The notes under the pieces: model-generated
Seen by the model: the letters and a program-made list of their open reading frames with translations, nothing else
Database searches by the model: none
Told to the model about the DNA's origin: nothing
From: Rhodospirillales bacterium
GTDB taxonomy: Bacteria; Pseudomonadota; Alphaproteobacteria; Rhodospirillales; Defluviicoccaceae
NCBI GenBank assembly: GCA_007695045.1
Contig: REEP01000044.1
Span: 54,045-118,044, forward strand
DNA: 64,000 nt
Reading direction: 5' to 3'
Program-made: the position numbers and the translations under genes
In this document: one piece after another, positions 21,881 to 29,857 of the stretch
How the letters are laid out: each line of letters begins with the position of its first letter
Position numbering within the stretch: position 1 is the stretch's first letter

Positions 21881-22579
21881 GTGCACCCGAAACCCGGCAT
21901 GGGCGTCGACATCGCCGCCAACCTCGCCTCGGTCAAGGCGGAAATGGCCAAGGCGGCGGAGGCGGCCGGCCGGGATCCGGCGTCCGTCACCCTGGTGGCC
22001 GTCAGCAAGACCCATGGCCCCGAAGCGCTGCGCGCCGCCATCGCCGCCGGACAGCGGGTATTCGGTGAGAACCGGGTGCAGGAGGCGGAGGACAAGTGGC
22101 CGCCGCTCAAACAGGCCGTCTCCGATGTCCGCCTGCATCTCCTGGGACCGCTTCAGCGAAACAAGGTCAAACGCGCATTGGAGCTGTTCGACGTGATCGA
22201 GACCCTGGATCGTCCGGCCCTGGCCCGAACCCTGGCCGCGGCTCTGGAGCAGTCGGATGTACGGCCCGACATCCTGATCCAGATCAACACCGGCGAGGAG
22301 CCGCAGAAGCACGGCATTCTGCCCAAGGATGCCGATGCCTTCATCCGCGGCTGCCTGGACGATCTCGGCCTGCCCATCCGCGGCCTGATGTGCATCCCGC
22401 CGGTGGACGAGGAGCCGGCCCTGCACTTCGCATTCCTGCACAGCATCGCCGAGCGCAACGGCCTCGGGGAACTCAGCATGGGCATGACGGCCGATTATCC
22501 GACCGCCATCCGTTTCGGCGCCACCATGGTCCGGGTTGGTACCGCCATCTTCGGCGCGCGCCCGGCGGTCTCGGGCTGA
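21881..22579 (+). CDS. yggS: YggS family pyridoxal phosphate homeostasis protein
   Basis: A 232-residue PLP-binding protein of the YggS/PLPHP family, a fold-type III barrel that keeps free pyridoxal phosphate in balance. The PLP-lysine motif is TLVAVSKTHGPEALRAAI; VFGENRVQEAEDKW, LHLLGPLQRNK, QINTGEEPQKHGI, LSMGMTADYPTAIRFGATMVRVGTAIFG also match. I chose GTG at 21881 because a perfect AAGGAGG ends 6 bases before it. GTG at 21878 is in frame but too close. Only about 30 bases separate it from the divergent thiE start. Confidence 0.92.
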   Translation: MHPKPGMGVDIAANLASVKAEMAKAAEAAGRDPASVTLVAVSKTHGPEALRAAIAAGQRVFGENRVQEAEDKWPPLKQAVSDVRLHLLGPLQRNKVKRALELFDVIETLDRPALARTLAAALEQSDVRPDILIQINTGEEPQKHGILPKDADAFIRGCLDDLGLPIRGLMCIPPVDEEPALHFAFLHSIAERNGLGELSMGMTADYPTAIRFGATMVRVGTAIFGARPAVSG

Positions 22580-22589
22580 AGATGCGGCC

Positions 22590-23405
22590 TTACGCCAGCC
22601 GGACCGGTGCCTCGGCCTCGGCGGTGCGGCCGGTATCCTCGGTCCAGGTCAGCCGCAGCTTTCCCGGCGCGTCCGGGGCCACGAAGAACCTGAGGTAGGG
22701 GTTGGCCGCCAGCGAACGGTAGAGCCGCGCGCTCATCACCGCCTCGCCATTCAAGTGCGCGTCGAACCGGCGGATGATCCGCTCCGGGACGGGATCACCC
22801 GCGTCGTCCACCCGCAACCCTGTCTCCATGGGGTGATTGATCAGGGTCAACACCTCCGCGGGCGCGCCCCGGCGGGCAGGGGACGACACCCGCACCCGGG
22901 TGTTCAGGTCGGCTTCGCTATCGTAGGTATCGGCCCGCACCAGGCAGCCGCTGATGGTGACGCGAATGTTTCGGGCGGCGGCCAGAACCCGGCCGGTGCT
23001 GGTCCGGGCAATGGCGATCACCGTCTGCGATTCGTTGAGCCGCACCCGGGTGGTCAGTTCCGCCCGTCCGACCAATGGCGTGAAGTCGGCGGCCAGGACT
23101 TCAGGGCTGGGGTTGCGTTCGGCGAACAGGTGGATGGAGCGGACGTAGTCAACCGACGTCATCGGGCTGTCGACGGCAACGCCGACGGTCACCGACGATC
23201 CGTCTTCGGAGATGAGCGGCAGATCCAGGTTGATCCCCGCCGTTTCCGGCTCAGCGTCTCCCAGCAGCGCCCGTGCCGCCGGGAGTCGATCCCACGCCGC
23301 CGCCAGCGCGCGCGCTGGCCCCAGGGTTGCGAAAGCGGCGACGCCGGCGCCGGCGATGAGGATATCGCGGCGGCGGATCGGCCGAGCCCAACGTGCGAAC
23401 GGCAT
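22590..23405 (-). CDS. Fused SoxY-SoxZ sulfur carrier protein
   Basis: A 271-residue fusion of SoxY-like and SoxZ-like domains. The N-terminus has a Tat-type signal (PIRRRDILIAGAG...). The SoxY part (about 40-155) ends at RNIRVTISGCLV, where Cys153 is the likely sulfur-carrying residue in place of the free GGCGG tail of classical SoxY. The SoxZ part (about 165-271) has VRVSSPARRGAPAEVLTLI, NHPMETGLR and LAANPYLRFFV. Classical SoxYZ holds thiosulfate or persulfide intermediates in the periplasm. ATG at 23405 has GGAGG about 8 bases upstream. It is the last gene of the sulfur operon; SoxA, SoxB, SoxX and SoxCD are not in the window. Confidence 0.85.
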   Translation of the reverse strand: MPFARWARPIRRRDILIAGAGVAAFATLGPARALAAAWDRLPAARALLGDAEPETAGINLDLPLISEDGSSVTVGVAVDSPMTSVDYVRSIHLFAERNPSPEVLAADFTPLVGRAELTTRVRLNESQTVIAIARTSTGRVLAAARNIRVTISGCLVRADTYDSEADLNTRVRVSSPARRGAPAEVLTLINHPMETGLRVDDAGDPVPERIIRRFDAHLNGEAVMSARLYRSLAANPYLRFFVAPDAPGKLRLTWTEDTGRTAEAEAPVRLA

Positions 23406-23459
23406 GGTCGTGACCTCCGGCTCCAGTTCCACGAACAGATGGGAGGAAACCGAAGCGAT

Positions 23460-24512
23460 TTACATCCCCCGAACGCGCAATGGGCCGCGGAGCGCGATCG
23501 CGGCCCCTGCAAGGATGCTGGCAAAGGCAGCGATGGACGACAGCGCCAAGGTGGACATGCCTGTCAGCCCTTGGCCGATGGAGCAACCCATGGCCAGTGC
23601 CCCGCCGATCCCCATCAGGGTCCCGCCGGTGATGGATCGGAGCATGTGGCCGGGGCTGCTGAACGCCTCCAGCCGGAAACGGCCGCTGAGCACCGCCGTT
23701 ACCGCCGATCCCGCCACCACCCCCAACACCGCGGCCACGCCGAAACTGAGGGCCATGCCGGTCGACAGCATCATGTACTGCAGGGTTGAGCCTACCGGCG
23801 CCACGAACGTGAGGGATGCGACCGGGACCGGCTCGAAATCATCGCTGCCGAGATATCCGGTAGCGAGCCAGCCGAGCGGGATCAGGAGACCGATGAGAAT
23901 CCCGCCGATCACGTCGCCGCGCGAGCGGCGGAACGGACGGCTCCCCAAGGCAAAGGCGGCCAGGACGGTGGCAACCACCACCATCGGCAGCCATCGCGCG
24001 ACCGCGTCACCCAGTCCCCAGGTACTTACGAGACCCGCCAATGTTGGCGGCACCACGCCCACGGGCACGGTGGAGACGTCGGACGCCATCACCCGGAGCG
24101 GCGCCAGCACACCCGCCAGCACCGCATAGCCGGCAAGGCCGATGCACACCAGCACCACGAACGACCTGAGATTGCCGGAGCCCAACAAGACCAGCGCCCG
24201 GGAGCCGCAGCCGTTGGCCAGCACCATGCCGTAGCCGAACGTGGCGCCGCCGATCACCAGCAGTGGCCAGGACACCGCCCCCTGCAGGTACAAAGAGCGG
24301 CCGTAGCTGACCAGGCCCAGCCCCTCGATCCCCTGCGCCCCAACGACGGCGACGGCCAAAGCCAGCGCGAAGGTGCGGATCTTGATGCCGTCACCGTCCA
24401 CCAGCCAGTTTCGAAGCCCCCGCGTGAGGCAGAAACCAACCAGCAGTCCCAGCGCGCCGAAGGCGACGCCGATGGCGAAGCCACCCGTCACGGCCTGTTG
24501 CAGTGGACTCAT
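23460..24512 (-). CDS. YeeE/YedE family sulfur-compound transporter
   Basis: A 350-residue polytopic membrane protein of the YeeE/YedE (TsuA-type) family, some of which import thiosulfate. Two internally related halves carry the conserved cysteine motifs: GYGMVLANGCGSRALVLLG in the first and GGTLMGIGGALAMGCSIGQG in the second. About nine hydrophobic segments are visible. It lies between the sulfide dehydrogenase flavoprotein and SoxYZ, so it may move a sulfur species across the inner membrane between their periplasmic chemistry and the cytoplasm. The direction and substrate are inference. Confidence 0.9.
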   Translation of the reverse strand: MSPLQQAVTGGFAIGVAFGALGLLVGFCLTRGLRNWLVDGDGIKIRTFALALAVAVVGAQGIEGLGLVSYGRSLYLQGAVSWPLLVIGGATFGYGMVLANGCGSRALVLLGSGNLRSFVVLVCIGLAGYAVLAGVLAPLRVMASDVSTVPVGVVPPTLAGLVSTWGLGDAVARWLPMVVVATVLAAFALGSRPFRRSRGDVIGGILIGLLIPLGWLATGYLGSDDFEPVPVASLTFVAPVGSTLQYMMLSTGMALSFGVAAVLGVVAGSAVTAVLSGRFRLEAFSSPGHMLRSITGGTLMGIGGALAMGCSIGQGLTGMSTLALSSIAAFASILAGAAIALRGPLRVRGM

Positions 24513-24576
24513 GCGCTAATGCCAGTTGCTGTCCCGGCGGTGACGCCGGCGCGCCTCGTTCCGGCCCTGGCCCAGG

Positions 24577-25881
24577 TCAAGCCCCGGTGGTGCCCCAGGT
24601 GTCGTTGCTGATCGCGGCATACCAGGCGGCGCCGAAGCGGGCCTCCCTTTCGCGGAAGGCGGCGGGCGCTTCCCGTGGGCTCACCCCGCCGGCGCCCTCC
24701 ACCTCGGCGATCCTGCCGTCCGCCACGTGGTAGACCCCGGCGACCGAGATCCCGTAGCCGGGTGCGATCAGGCTGTAGCAGGTGTTGGCCCAAGACGGCG
24801 ACGGCGGCTCCCGCCCGGCCAGCTCGGCGACGATGACGGCCGCCACCACCTTGGCCTGGGTGTTGGCGCAGAACCCGGACTTCGGCATGGGTGCGGCTAT
24901 GGTGGCGTCACCCACGGCGTAGATGTCGTCCACCATGGCGGATTCGAACGTCGCTGGCTTGACCGGAACCCAACCGGACGCGTCGGTGATCCCGGCGCGC
25001 TCGGCGATGAACCCGGCCTTCTGCGGCGGCACCACGTTCAGCACGTCCGCCTTGTGCCGGTTGCCGAACTCGGTCTCCACTTCCAGGGCATCGGCGTCCA
25101 CCCGCACGACCTTGCCGTCATTGGAGAGGCTGACCCACTCGATCATGTCCCCGTATTCGCTCTGCCAGCCGTCCATGAACAGCGGCTGCTTGGAGAACGA
25201 GTCCTTGGCATCCAGCAACAGGATCTTGGACCGCGGCTTATGGGTCTTGAAGTAGTGGGCAATCATCGCCACCCGCTCGTACGGGCCGGGCGGGCAACGG
25301 TACGGGTTGGCGGGCGCCGCGAGGATGAACAGGCCGCCATCCGCCATCGCCTCCAGCTGGCTTTTCAGCAGCCGGGTCTGCGGTCCGGCCTTCCAGGCAT
25401 GCGGCGCCATTTCGGCGGCCGTTTCGTCGTAACCGTCCAGCGCCCCCCAGTGCATGTCCACGCCCGGCGACAGCACCAGCTTGTCGTAGGCGATCGCCGC
25501 CCCGTCGCGGGTGCGCACCACCTTGGCTTCGGGGTCCACGTCATCGGCCCAGGTATGGAGCACCGTGACGCCATAGGTTTCCCTGAGTTCGTCATAGTCG
25601 TGGCCGATGGACTCGAACTCGCGCAGGCCGCCCAGGTAAAGGTTACTGAACGGGCAGGTATAGAACCGTTCCGCCGGCTCGATCAGGGTCACGTCGATGT
25701 CGGGGTTCCAGCGCTTGACGTATTTCGCCGCGGTGGCCCCGCCGAAGCCGCCGCCTACCACCACCACCCGGCCGGATGCGGCCTTGGCGACGCGGGGAAA
25801 GCCCCAGGCGGGAAGGGTGGCGGCGGTCCCGGCGGCCCCGATGAGGGCGAGCGCCCGGCGGCGATCGAGCTTCACGGTCAT
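24577..25881 (-). CDS. fccB: Sulfide dehydrogenase [flavocytochrome c] flavoprotein chain
   Basis: A 434-residue FAD enzyme that oxidises sulfide in the periplasm and passes electrons to cytochrome c. A Tat signal (KLDRRRALALIGAAG...) precedes the FAD motif VVVVGGGFGGATAAKYV at about residue 40. Two cysteines expected to form the redox disulfide are present, in YTCPFSNLYLGG (Cys76) and KSGFCANTQAKVVAA (near 338). AVGDATIAAPMPKSG is the second FAD contact. The C-terminal domain (APGYGISVAGVYHVADGRI) is typical of FccB. ATG at 25881 has GGAGG 8 bases upstream. The cytochrome gene is 16 bases upstream. Confidence 0.92.
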   Translation of the reverse strand: MTVKLDRRRALALIGAAGTAATLPAWGFPRVAKAASGRVVVVGGGFGGATAAKYVKRWNPDIDVTLIEPAERFYTCPFSNLYLGGLREFESIGHDYDELRETYGVTVLHTWADDVDPEAKVVRTRDGAAIAYDKLVLSPGVDMHWGALDGYDETAAEMAPHAWKAGPQTRLLKSQLEAMADGGLFILAAPANPYRCPPGPYERVAMIAHYFKTHKPRSKILLLDAKDSFSKQPLFMDGWQSEYGDMIEWVSLSNDGKVVRVDADALEVETEFGNRHKADVLNVVPPQKAGFIAERAGITDASGWVPVKPATFESAMVDDIYAVGDATIAAPMPKSGFCANTQAKVVAAVIVAELAGREPPSPSWANTCYSLIAPGYGISVAGVYHVADGRIAEVEGAGGVSPREAPAAFREREARFGAAWYAAISNDTWGTTGA

Positions 25882-25897
25882 GAGCGATGCCTCCGGC

Positions 25898-26221
25898 TCA
25901 GCGGTTGACGGACGCGAGATGACGCGCAATCGCCTCGATCTGCTCGTCAGTATAGCCCGGAGCGATGCGGTTCATGATGGTGGTGTTGCGCACCTGATCC
26001 GCCTTGAATGCCAGAAGCTGGGCCTGCAGGACCCGTTCGGGCTTGCCGACGATGGGCGGAATGTCCGGCCACGCGCGCCCGTCCATGGCATGGCAGTTGG
26101 CGCAGCCGCTGGCGAGCAGCGCCGCTTCCTCGTCCGAAATCGCCCACGCCGGCCCCGCCGCCACGGCCGCCAGGACCGCGACCGCTCCGACCAGCTCCAC
26201 TGTCCCCGACAAACGTGCCAT
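25898..26221 (-). CDS. Mono-heme c-type cytochrome, likely FccB partner
   Basis: A 107-residue periplasmic cytochrome c. A Sec signal ends near AWA (residue 27). Heme is bound by CANCH (Cys40, Cys43, His44), with Met83 in TTIMNRIAPGYTDEQIEAIA as the probable sixth ligand. The last part, ARHLASVNR, is typical of c553-like cytochromes. Its position directly before fccB marks it as the electron acceptor of the sulfide dehydrogenase. It has one heme, while the best known FccA has two. ATG at 26221 has AGGAGG 7 bases upstream. Confidence 0.88.
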   Translation of the reverse strand: MARLSGTVELVGAVAVLAAVAAGPAWAISDEEAALLASGCANCHAMDGRAWPDIPPIVGKPERVLQAQLLAFKADQVRNTTIMNRIAPGYTDEQIEAIARHLASVNR

Positions 26222-26243
26222 CACCCCGCCTCCTGTACGAATT

Positions 26244-26264
26244 TTAACGAGAAAGCCCCGTTAA
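26244..26264. promoter_or_regulatory. Inverted repeat upstream of the sulfur operon
   Basis: TTAACG and CGTTAA form a perfect 6-base inverted repeat with a 9-base spacer. It lies 22 bases upstream of the cytochrome start, in an unusually AT-rich stretch (26240-26305) that probably holds the promoter of the minus-strand sulfur operon. It could bind a repressor, but the regulator is unknown and no regulator gene is next to it. Confidence 0.35.
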
Positions 26265-26469
26265 TAAAATTTTTGTCCCGCGCATTAGTGTAAAACTATT
26301 TAACACGGCCCACCGAAGCGAAGCAAGCGCTTTTCAATGCGATCAAGGCTTGGCTGTGATACCGGCCGACGCTGACCCCGCTCAACAATAAGCGCATGGC
26401 AACCGTTCTGCATGTCGGCCTGACTCAAGATCGTCTCCCATGCGCCGTCCCCAGCTACTGGCGTATCGC
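26265..26469. other. Intergenic stretch between sulfur operon and toxin-antitoxin pair
   Basis: About 200 bases without a gene I can support. The first part is AT-rich (AATAAAATTTTTG, then AAAACTATTTAAC) and likely carries promoter elements for the minus-strand sulfur genes. A 61-codon minus-strand frame (26300-26485) crosses it but has no ribosome-binding site and no family I recognise. Confidence 0.4.
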
Positions 26470-26502
26470 TTGACGTACGTGCCATTTTGCGTACGCTAGG
26501 AT
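26470..26502 (+). promoter_or_regulatory. Promoter with paired GTAC palindromes for the toxin-antitoxin genes
   Basis: TTGACG at 26470 and TACGCT at 26492 form a plausible -35/-10 pair with 16-base spacing. Two 8-base palindromes, ACGTACGT (26473-26480) and GCGTACGC (26489-26496), overlap these boxes and are centred 16 bases apart. YefM-type antitoxins repress their own promoters through paired palindromes with a GTAC-containing core, so this is a natural operator for the downstream pair. Confidence 0.55.
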
Positions 26503-26526
26503 TGCGATGGCTTGGGAGAGACGATT

Positions 26527-26769
26527 ATGACCCCCGTTTCAGCGAGCGAAGCCCGCGCCAAGCTCTATCGTCTGATCGACGAGGTGGCGGCATCGCACCG
26601 ACCGCTGCTGATCTCCGGCAAGCGCAACAATGCAGTGTTGGTCTCGGAAGCGGATTGGGCGGCGATCCAGGAAACGCTGTTCCTGCTGTCGGTCCCAGGC
26701 ATGCGCGAATCGGTTCGCGCGGGTTTTGAGACACCGGTCGACGCTTGCAGCGAGTCCCTGGACTGGTGA
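26527..26769 (+). CDS. Phd/YefM family antitoxin
   Basis: An 80-residue antitoxin starting MTPVSASEARAKLYRLIDEV, a Phd/YefM DNA-binding N-terminus. PLLISGKRNNAVLVSEADWAAIQETLFLLS follows, which is very close to the YefM/Axe consensus. The acidic, aromatic C-terminus (ETPVDACSESLDW) should wrap the toxin. ATG at 26527 has GGAGAG about 9 bases upstream; an ATG five codons earlier is in frame but lies on that site. The stop overlaps the toxin start as GTGA. It likely represses its own promoter through the palindromes just upstream. Confidence 0.92.
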   Translation: MTPVSASEARAKLYRLIDEVAASHRPLLISGKRNNAVLVSEADWAAIQETLFLLSVPGMRESVRAGFETPVDACSESLDW

Positions 26770-27029
26770 ACTGGCGGCTTGTCTACACGAGGCAAGCCCC
26801 GCAAGATGCCAGGCGCTTGGCGTCAAGCGGCTTGAAGGCGAGGGCGCAGGCCCTGCTGGAGATTCTGGCCGAAGATCCCTACCGAAATCCGCCCCCAGCC
26901 GAGAAACTCGTCGGCGACCTTGCAGGGGCGTATTCGCGGCGGATCAACATTCAGCACCGCCTCGTTTACCAGGTCCTGGACCAGGAACGGGTAGTCAAGG
27001 TCCTGCGGATGTGGAGTCATTACGAATGA
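26766..27029 (+). CDS. Txe/YoeB family toxin (ribosome-dependent mRNA interferase)
   Basis: An 87-residue RelE-superfamily toxin of the Txe/YoeB group, which cleaves mRNA on the ribosome. It shows the late YoeB signature GAYSRRINIQHRLVYQVLD and ends RMWSHYE, which keeps the C-terminal His-Tyr near the catalytic site. The acidic residue in PPPAEKLVGDL matches the position of the YoeB general base. The GTG start overlaps the antitoxin stop, so the two are translationally coupled with the antitoxin first. It looks intact. Confidence 0.92.
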   Translation: MNWRLVYTRQAPQDARRLASSGLKARAQALLEILAEDPYRNPPPAEKLVGDLAGAYSRRINIQHRLVYQVLDQERVVKVLRMWSHYE

Positions 27030-27126
27030 CGCTGGAGCCATAGCGCGGCCGAGGCCAAGCGTGACGCCGATCGCGATGTCGCCCCGGCTTCGTGACGAAC
27101 TGGGTTCGTGACGGACTGGCCCAGAC

Positions 27127-28245
27127 CTACTCCGCCGCCCGGGCACGCTCCTCCGGGGCCACCGCTGCGAAGCGATCGCGGGTGGGGCCGCGCAACACCA
27201 CCGCCGGCTCCCGCGCCGACAGCAGCACCCGATCGCCCGGCTCGAACAGCACCCGGTAGTCGGTCAGCGCAAGGAAGGTTCGTCCGTCCATGTCGAGGCG
27301 GTAGAACAGATCGTGGCCACGGAACTCCCGCGTGACCACCGTGGCCGCGCCCGGCTTGCCGCGGCCATCCTTCAGGTCCAGGTGCTCCGGTCGCAGCGAC
27401 AACAGCACCTCACCGGTGGCGCGCTCGTTCAGCGCCACGGGGCCCACGGCCGTGTCGGCCACCGGGCCCGCTGCTTGGCCGGTGACAAGATTGGTCTTGC
27501 CCAGGAACTCGGCAGCGAAGCGGGTACGCGGCGTGCGATAGACCGCTTCCGGCGTGCCGATCTGTTCGATACTGCCGTGGCGCATCAGGGCGATGCGGTC
27601 GGCGACGGAGAGCGCTTCCGACTGGTCGTGCGTAACCAGGACGGCACTGGTGCCGGCGGCCTTCAGCAGCGCGCGGAGCTCCAGCCGGGTGGTCTCCCGC
27701 AACGCCGTGTCCAGGTTGGAGAACGGCTCGTCCAGGAGCACGATGCCGGGTTCGGCCGCGAGCGTGCGGGCCAACGCCACCCGCTGCTGCTGGCCGCCCG
27801 AAAGCGCATGGGGCAGGCGATTGGCGCAATCGGCAAGGCCCACGAACTCGAGCCAGGTCAGCGCCTGCTCCCGACGTTGACGCCGGCTGCGCCCGCGCAG
27901 CGCAAACGCCACGTTGTCCAAAACGCTCAAATGCGGAAACAAGGCGTAATCCTGGAAGACGATGCCGATGCCGCGCCGTTCCGGCGGCTTGGCGGTGATG
28001 TCATGGCCATCCAGGATCACCCGGCCGTGGTCGGGTCGCTCGAAGCCGGCGATCAGGCGAAGTGTCGTGGTCTTGCCGCAACCGCTTGGCCCCAGCAGGG
28101 CAAAGATCTCACCCCGGTACACTTCGAAGTCCAGCGCATCCGCCGCCGGGCGCGGCACACCGGGGAACCGCTTGGTCAGTTCCCGCACCGCCAGCAGCAC
28201 GTCGGGGATCAAAGCTTCGGGGGACATCATGCCGGTGACTCGCAT
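27127..28245 (-). CDS. fbpC: Ferric-iron ABC transporter ATP-binding protein
   Basis: A 372-residue ABC ATPase of the FbpC/PotA type. Walker A is LLGPSGCGKTTTLRLIAG, the Q-loop is GIVFQDYALFPHLSV, the signature is ALSGGQQQRVALARTLA, and Walker B is GIVLLDEPFSNLD, followed by VLVTHDQSEALSVADRIAL. A C-terminal TOBE-like domain (ATGEVLLSLRPEHLDL...) completes it. It powers the permease encoded 7 bases upstream. ATG at 28245 is the most upstream start; ATG at 28230 and 28227 are alternatives, none with a strong ribosome-binding site. Confidence 0.92.
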   Translation of the reverse strand: MRVTGMMSPEALIPDVLLAVRELTKRFPGVPRPAADALDFEVYRGEIFALLGPSGCGKTTTLRLIAGFERPDHGRVILDGHDITAKPPERRGIGIVFQDYALFPHLSVLDNVAFALRGRSRRQRREQALTWLEFVGLADCANRLPHALSGGQQQRVALARTLAAEPGIVLLDEPFSNLDTALRETTRLELRALLKAAGTSAVLVTHDQSEALSVADRIALMRHGSIEQIGTPEAVYRTPRTRFAAEFLGKTNLVTGQAAGPVADTAVGPVALNERATGEVLLSLRPEHLDLKDGRGKPGAATVVTREFRGHDLFYRLDMDGRTFLALTDYRVLFEPGDRVLLSAREPAVVLRGPTRDRFAAVAPEERARAAE

Positions 28246-28252
28246 TCACACA

Positions 28253-29815
28253 TCATCGCTTTCCTTCGTACGCCAACAGCACGCCAACGAAAAGACTGGA
28301 AAACAGCACGATGGCGGCCGCGAACGGGGCCGCCTCCGCCAACATCGCTTCCGACGTCCGGGAGAACACCGTCACCGCCAGGGTGGTGTAGCCGGTGGGG
28401 GCCAGGAGAAAGGTGATCGGCAACTCCTTCATGGCGATCACGAACACCAGGATCATGCCGGTGAGCGCGCCCCGGCGCACCAAGGGCAGCACGATCCAGA
28501 CGAACGCCTGGAACGAAGAATAACCGAGGGAGCGCGCCGCTTCCTCCAGGCTGGGCCGCGCCTGCAACAGGGCGGCGCGGATCGGGCCCAGGGCCAGGGC
28601 CAGGAAACTGATGACGTAGGCGATGATCAACAGGGTGAGCGTCTGATACAGCCACGGCGCCGACCGCAGCGAGAAGAACACGAAAGCCAGCGCCAAGGTC
28701 AGGGGTGGAATGGCATAGCCGAGGTAGGCCGCCCGCTCGATCAGGCGAGACAGCAGGGAGGGGTAACGGACGCTGAGATAGGCGATGGGCAGCGCCACCA
28801 CCGCCGCCGCCAGGGCCGCCGGCGCCGAGGCCAATGCCGAGCGCATGAACACCACACCCACCTGATCCAGCCCGGCCGGCGGCCAGGTGAGCGTGAGCCA
28901 GTAGGCGAGGATGGTCACGGGCAGGCCGATGGAGGCAAGAAACACCGCCGCGACGAACGCGTACGCCAGCCACCGGTAGCGGCCAAGACGCACCGGCGGC
29001 ATGGGCCGGCTGGTGCCGGTGCCGACCCGGGCATAGCGACGACGGCCGAACAGGAGCGGCTCCGCCAGCACGAAGCAGAGCGTCAGCGCGATCAGCATCA
29101 ACGACAGCCAGGCGGCATAGATGCGATCGAACGCGGCGGCGTACTGGGTGTAGATGGCATAGCTGAACACCTCGTAGCGCATCAGCGCCACCGCTCCGAA
29201 GTCGCCGAGGGTATAGAGTCCGATCACCAGCCACCCGGCCAGCAGCGCCGGTACCAGGTGCGGCACCGTCACCCGGCTCAGCACGGCCCAGGGCCCATGG
29301 CCCAGGCTGCGCGCGGTTTCCTCCAGGCTGCGGTCCATGCCGCTCAGCGCCGCGCGCAGGTTCAGGAACAAGTAGGGGAAGGTGTAGAGACTGAGTGCCG
29401 CCACGGCGCCCCACAACCCTTGCGGCCGCGGCATGACGATCCCGAACACCTGGTGCATCAGCCCGTAGTTGCCGCCGAGCCCGATCAGCGCGTACGCCAT
29501 CACGTAGCCCGGCACGGCCAGGGGCAGAACACCCAGGATGGTGATCAGCCGGGCCCCGGCAATGTCGGTGCGCGCCACCAACCAGGCCAGCGGAAACGCC
29601 AGCACCGTCGCAACCGCCAGCACCCCGAACGTCAGGGCAAGGGTATTCAGCAGGAGCTGCAGATTGCGTGATCGCCACACCAGTTCTGCCAGGAGAGCCG
29701 GATCGGCCTCCAGCGCCCGCAGAACCAGATAGACAATAGGCAGCAGCATGGCCGCCCCGGCGGCGACCGCCGGGGCGAGGATGTACATCGGCGCATGCCG
29801 GACCGCGGCGATCAC
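28253..29815 (-). CDS. fbpB: Ferric-iron ABC transporter permease (fused two-domain)
   Basis: A 520-residue inner-membrane permease with about twelve transmembrane segments and two BPD_transp domains fused in one chain, as in FbpB. Each half has an ATPase-contact EAA-type loop: SLEETARSLGHGPWAVLSRV and SLEEAARSLGYSSFQAFVWI. GTG at 29815 is used as start; the ribosome-binding site is poor. It sits between the binding protein (42 bases upstream) and the ATPase. The order fbpA-fbpB-fbpC is standard for ferric importers. Confidence 0.92.
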   Translation of the reverse strand: MIAAVRHAPMYILAPAVAAGAAMLLPIVYLVLRALEADPALLAELVWRSRNLQLLLNTLALTFGVLAVATVLAFPLAWLVARTDIAGARLITILGVLPLAVPGYVMAYALIGLGGNYGLMHQVFGIVMPRPQGLWGAVAALSLYTFPYLFLNLRAALSGMDRSLEETARSLGHGPWAVLSRVTVPHLVPALLAGWLVIGLYTLGDFGAVALMRYEVFSYAIYTQYAAAFDRIYAAWLSLMLIALTLCFVLAEPLLFGRRRYARVGTGTSRPMPPVRLGRYRWLAYAFVAAVFLASIGLPVTILAYWLTLTWPPAGLDQVGVVFMRSALASAPAALAAAVVALPIAYLSVRYPSLLSRLIERAAYLGYAIPPLTLALAFVFFSLRSAPWLYQTLTLLIIAYVISFLALALGPIRAALLQARPSLEEAARSLGYSSFQAFVWIVLPLVRRGALTGMILVFVIAMKELPITFLLAPTGYTTLAVTVFSRTSEAMLAEAAPFAAAIVLFSSLFVGVLLAYEGKR

Positions 29816-29857
29816 GGATGTCGGGCCATCACGGTCTCGGTCATCTTGGTGTTGCCA

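Noticed and set aside
26300..26485. 61-codon minus-strand frame before the toxin-antitoxin pair
   Set aside because: It has an ATG but no ribosome-binding site, starts inside the likely toxin-antitoxin operator, and resembles nothing I know.
27962..29671. 569-codon plus-strand frame across the iron permease gene
   Set aside because: Shadow of fbpB/fbpC; dominated by Arg, Gln and His with no domain.
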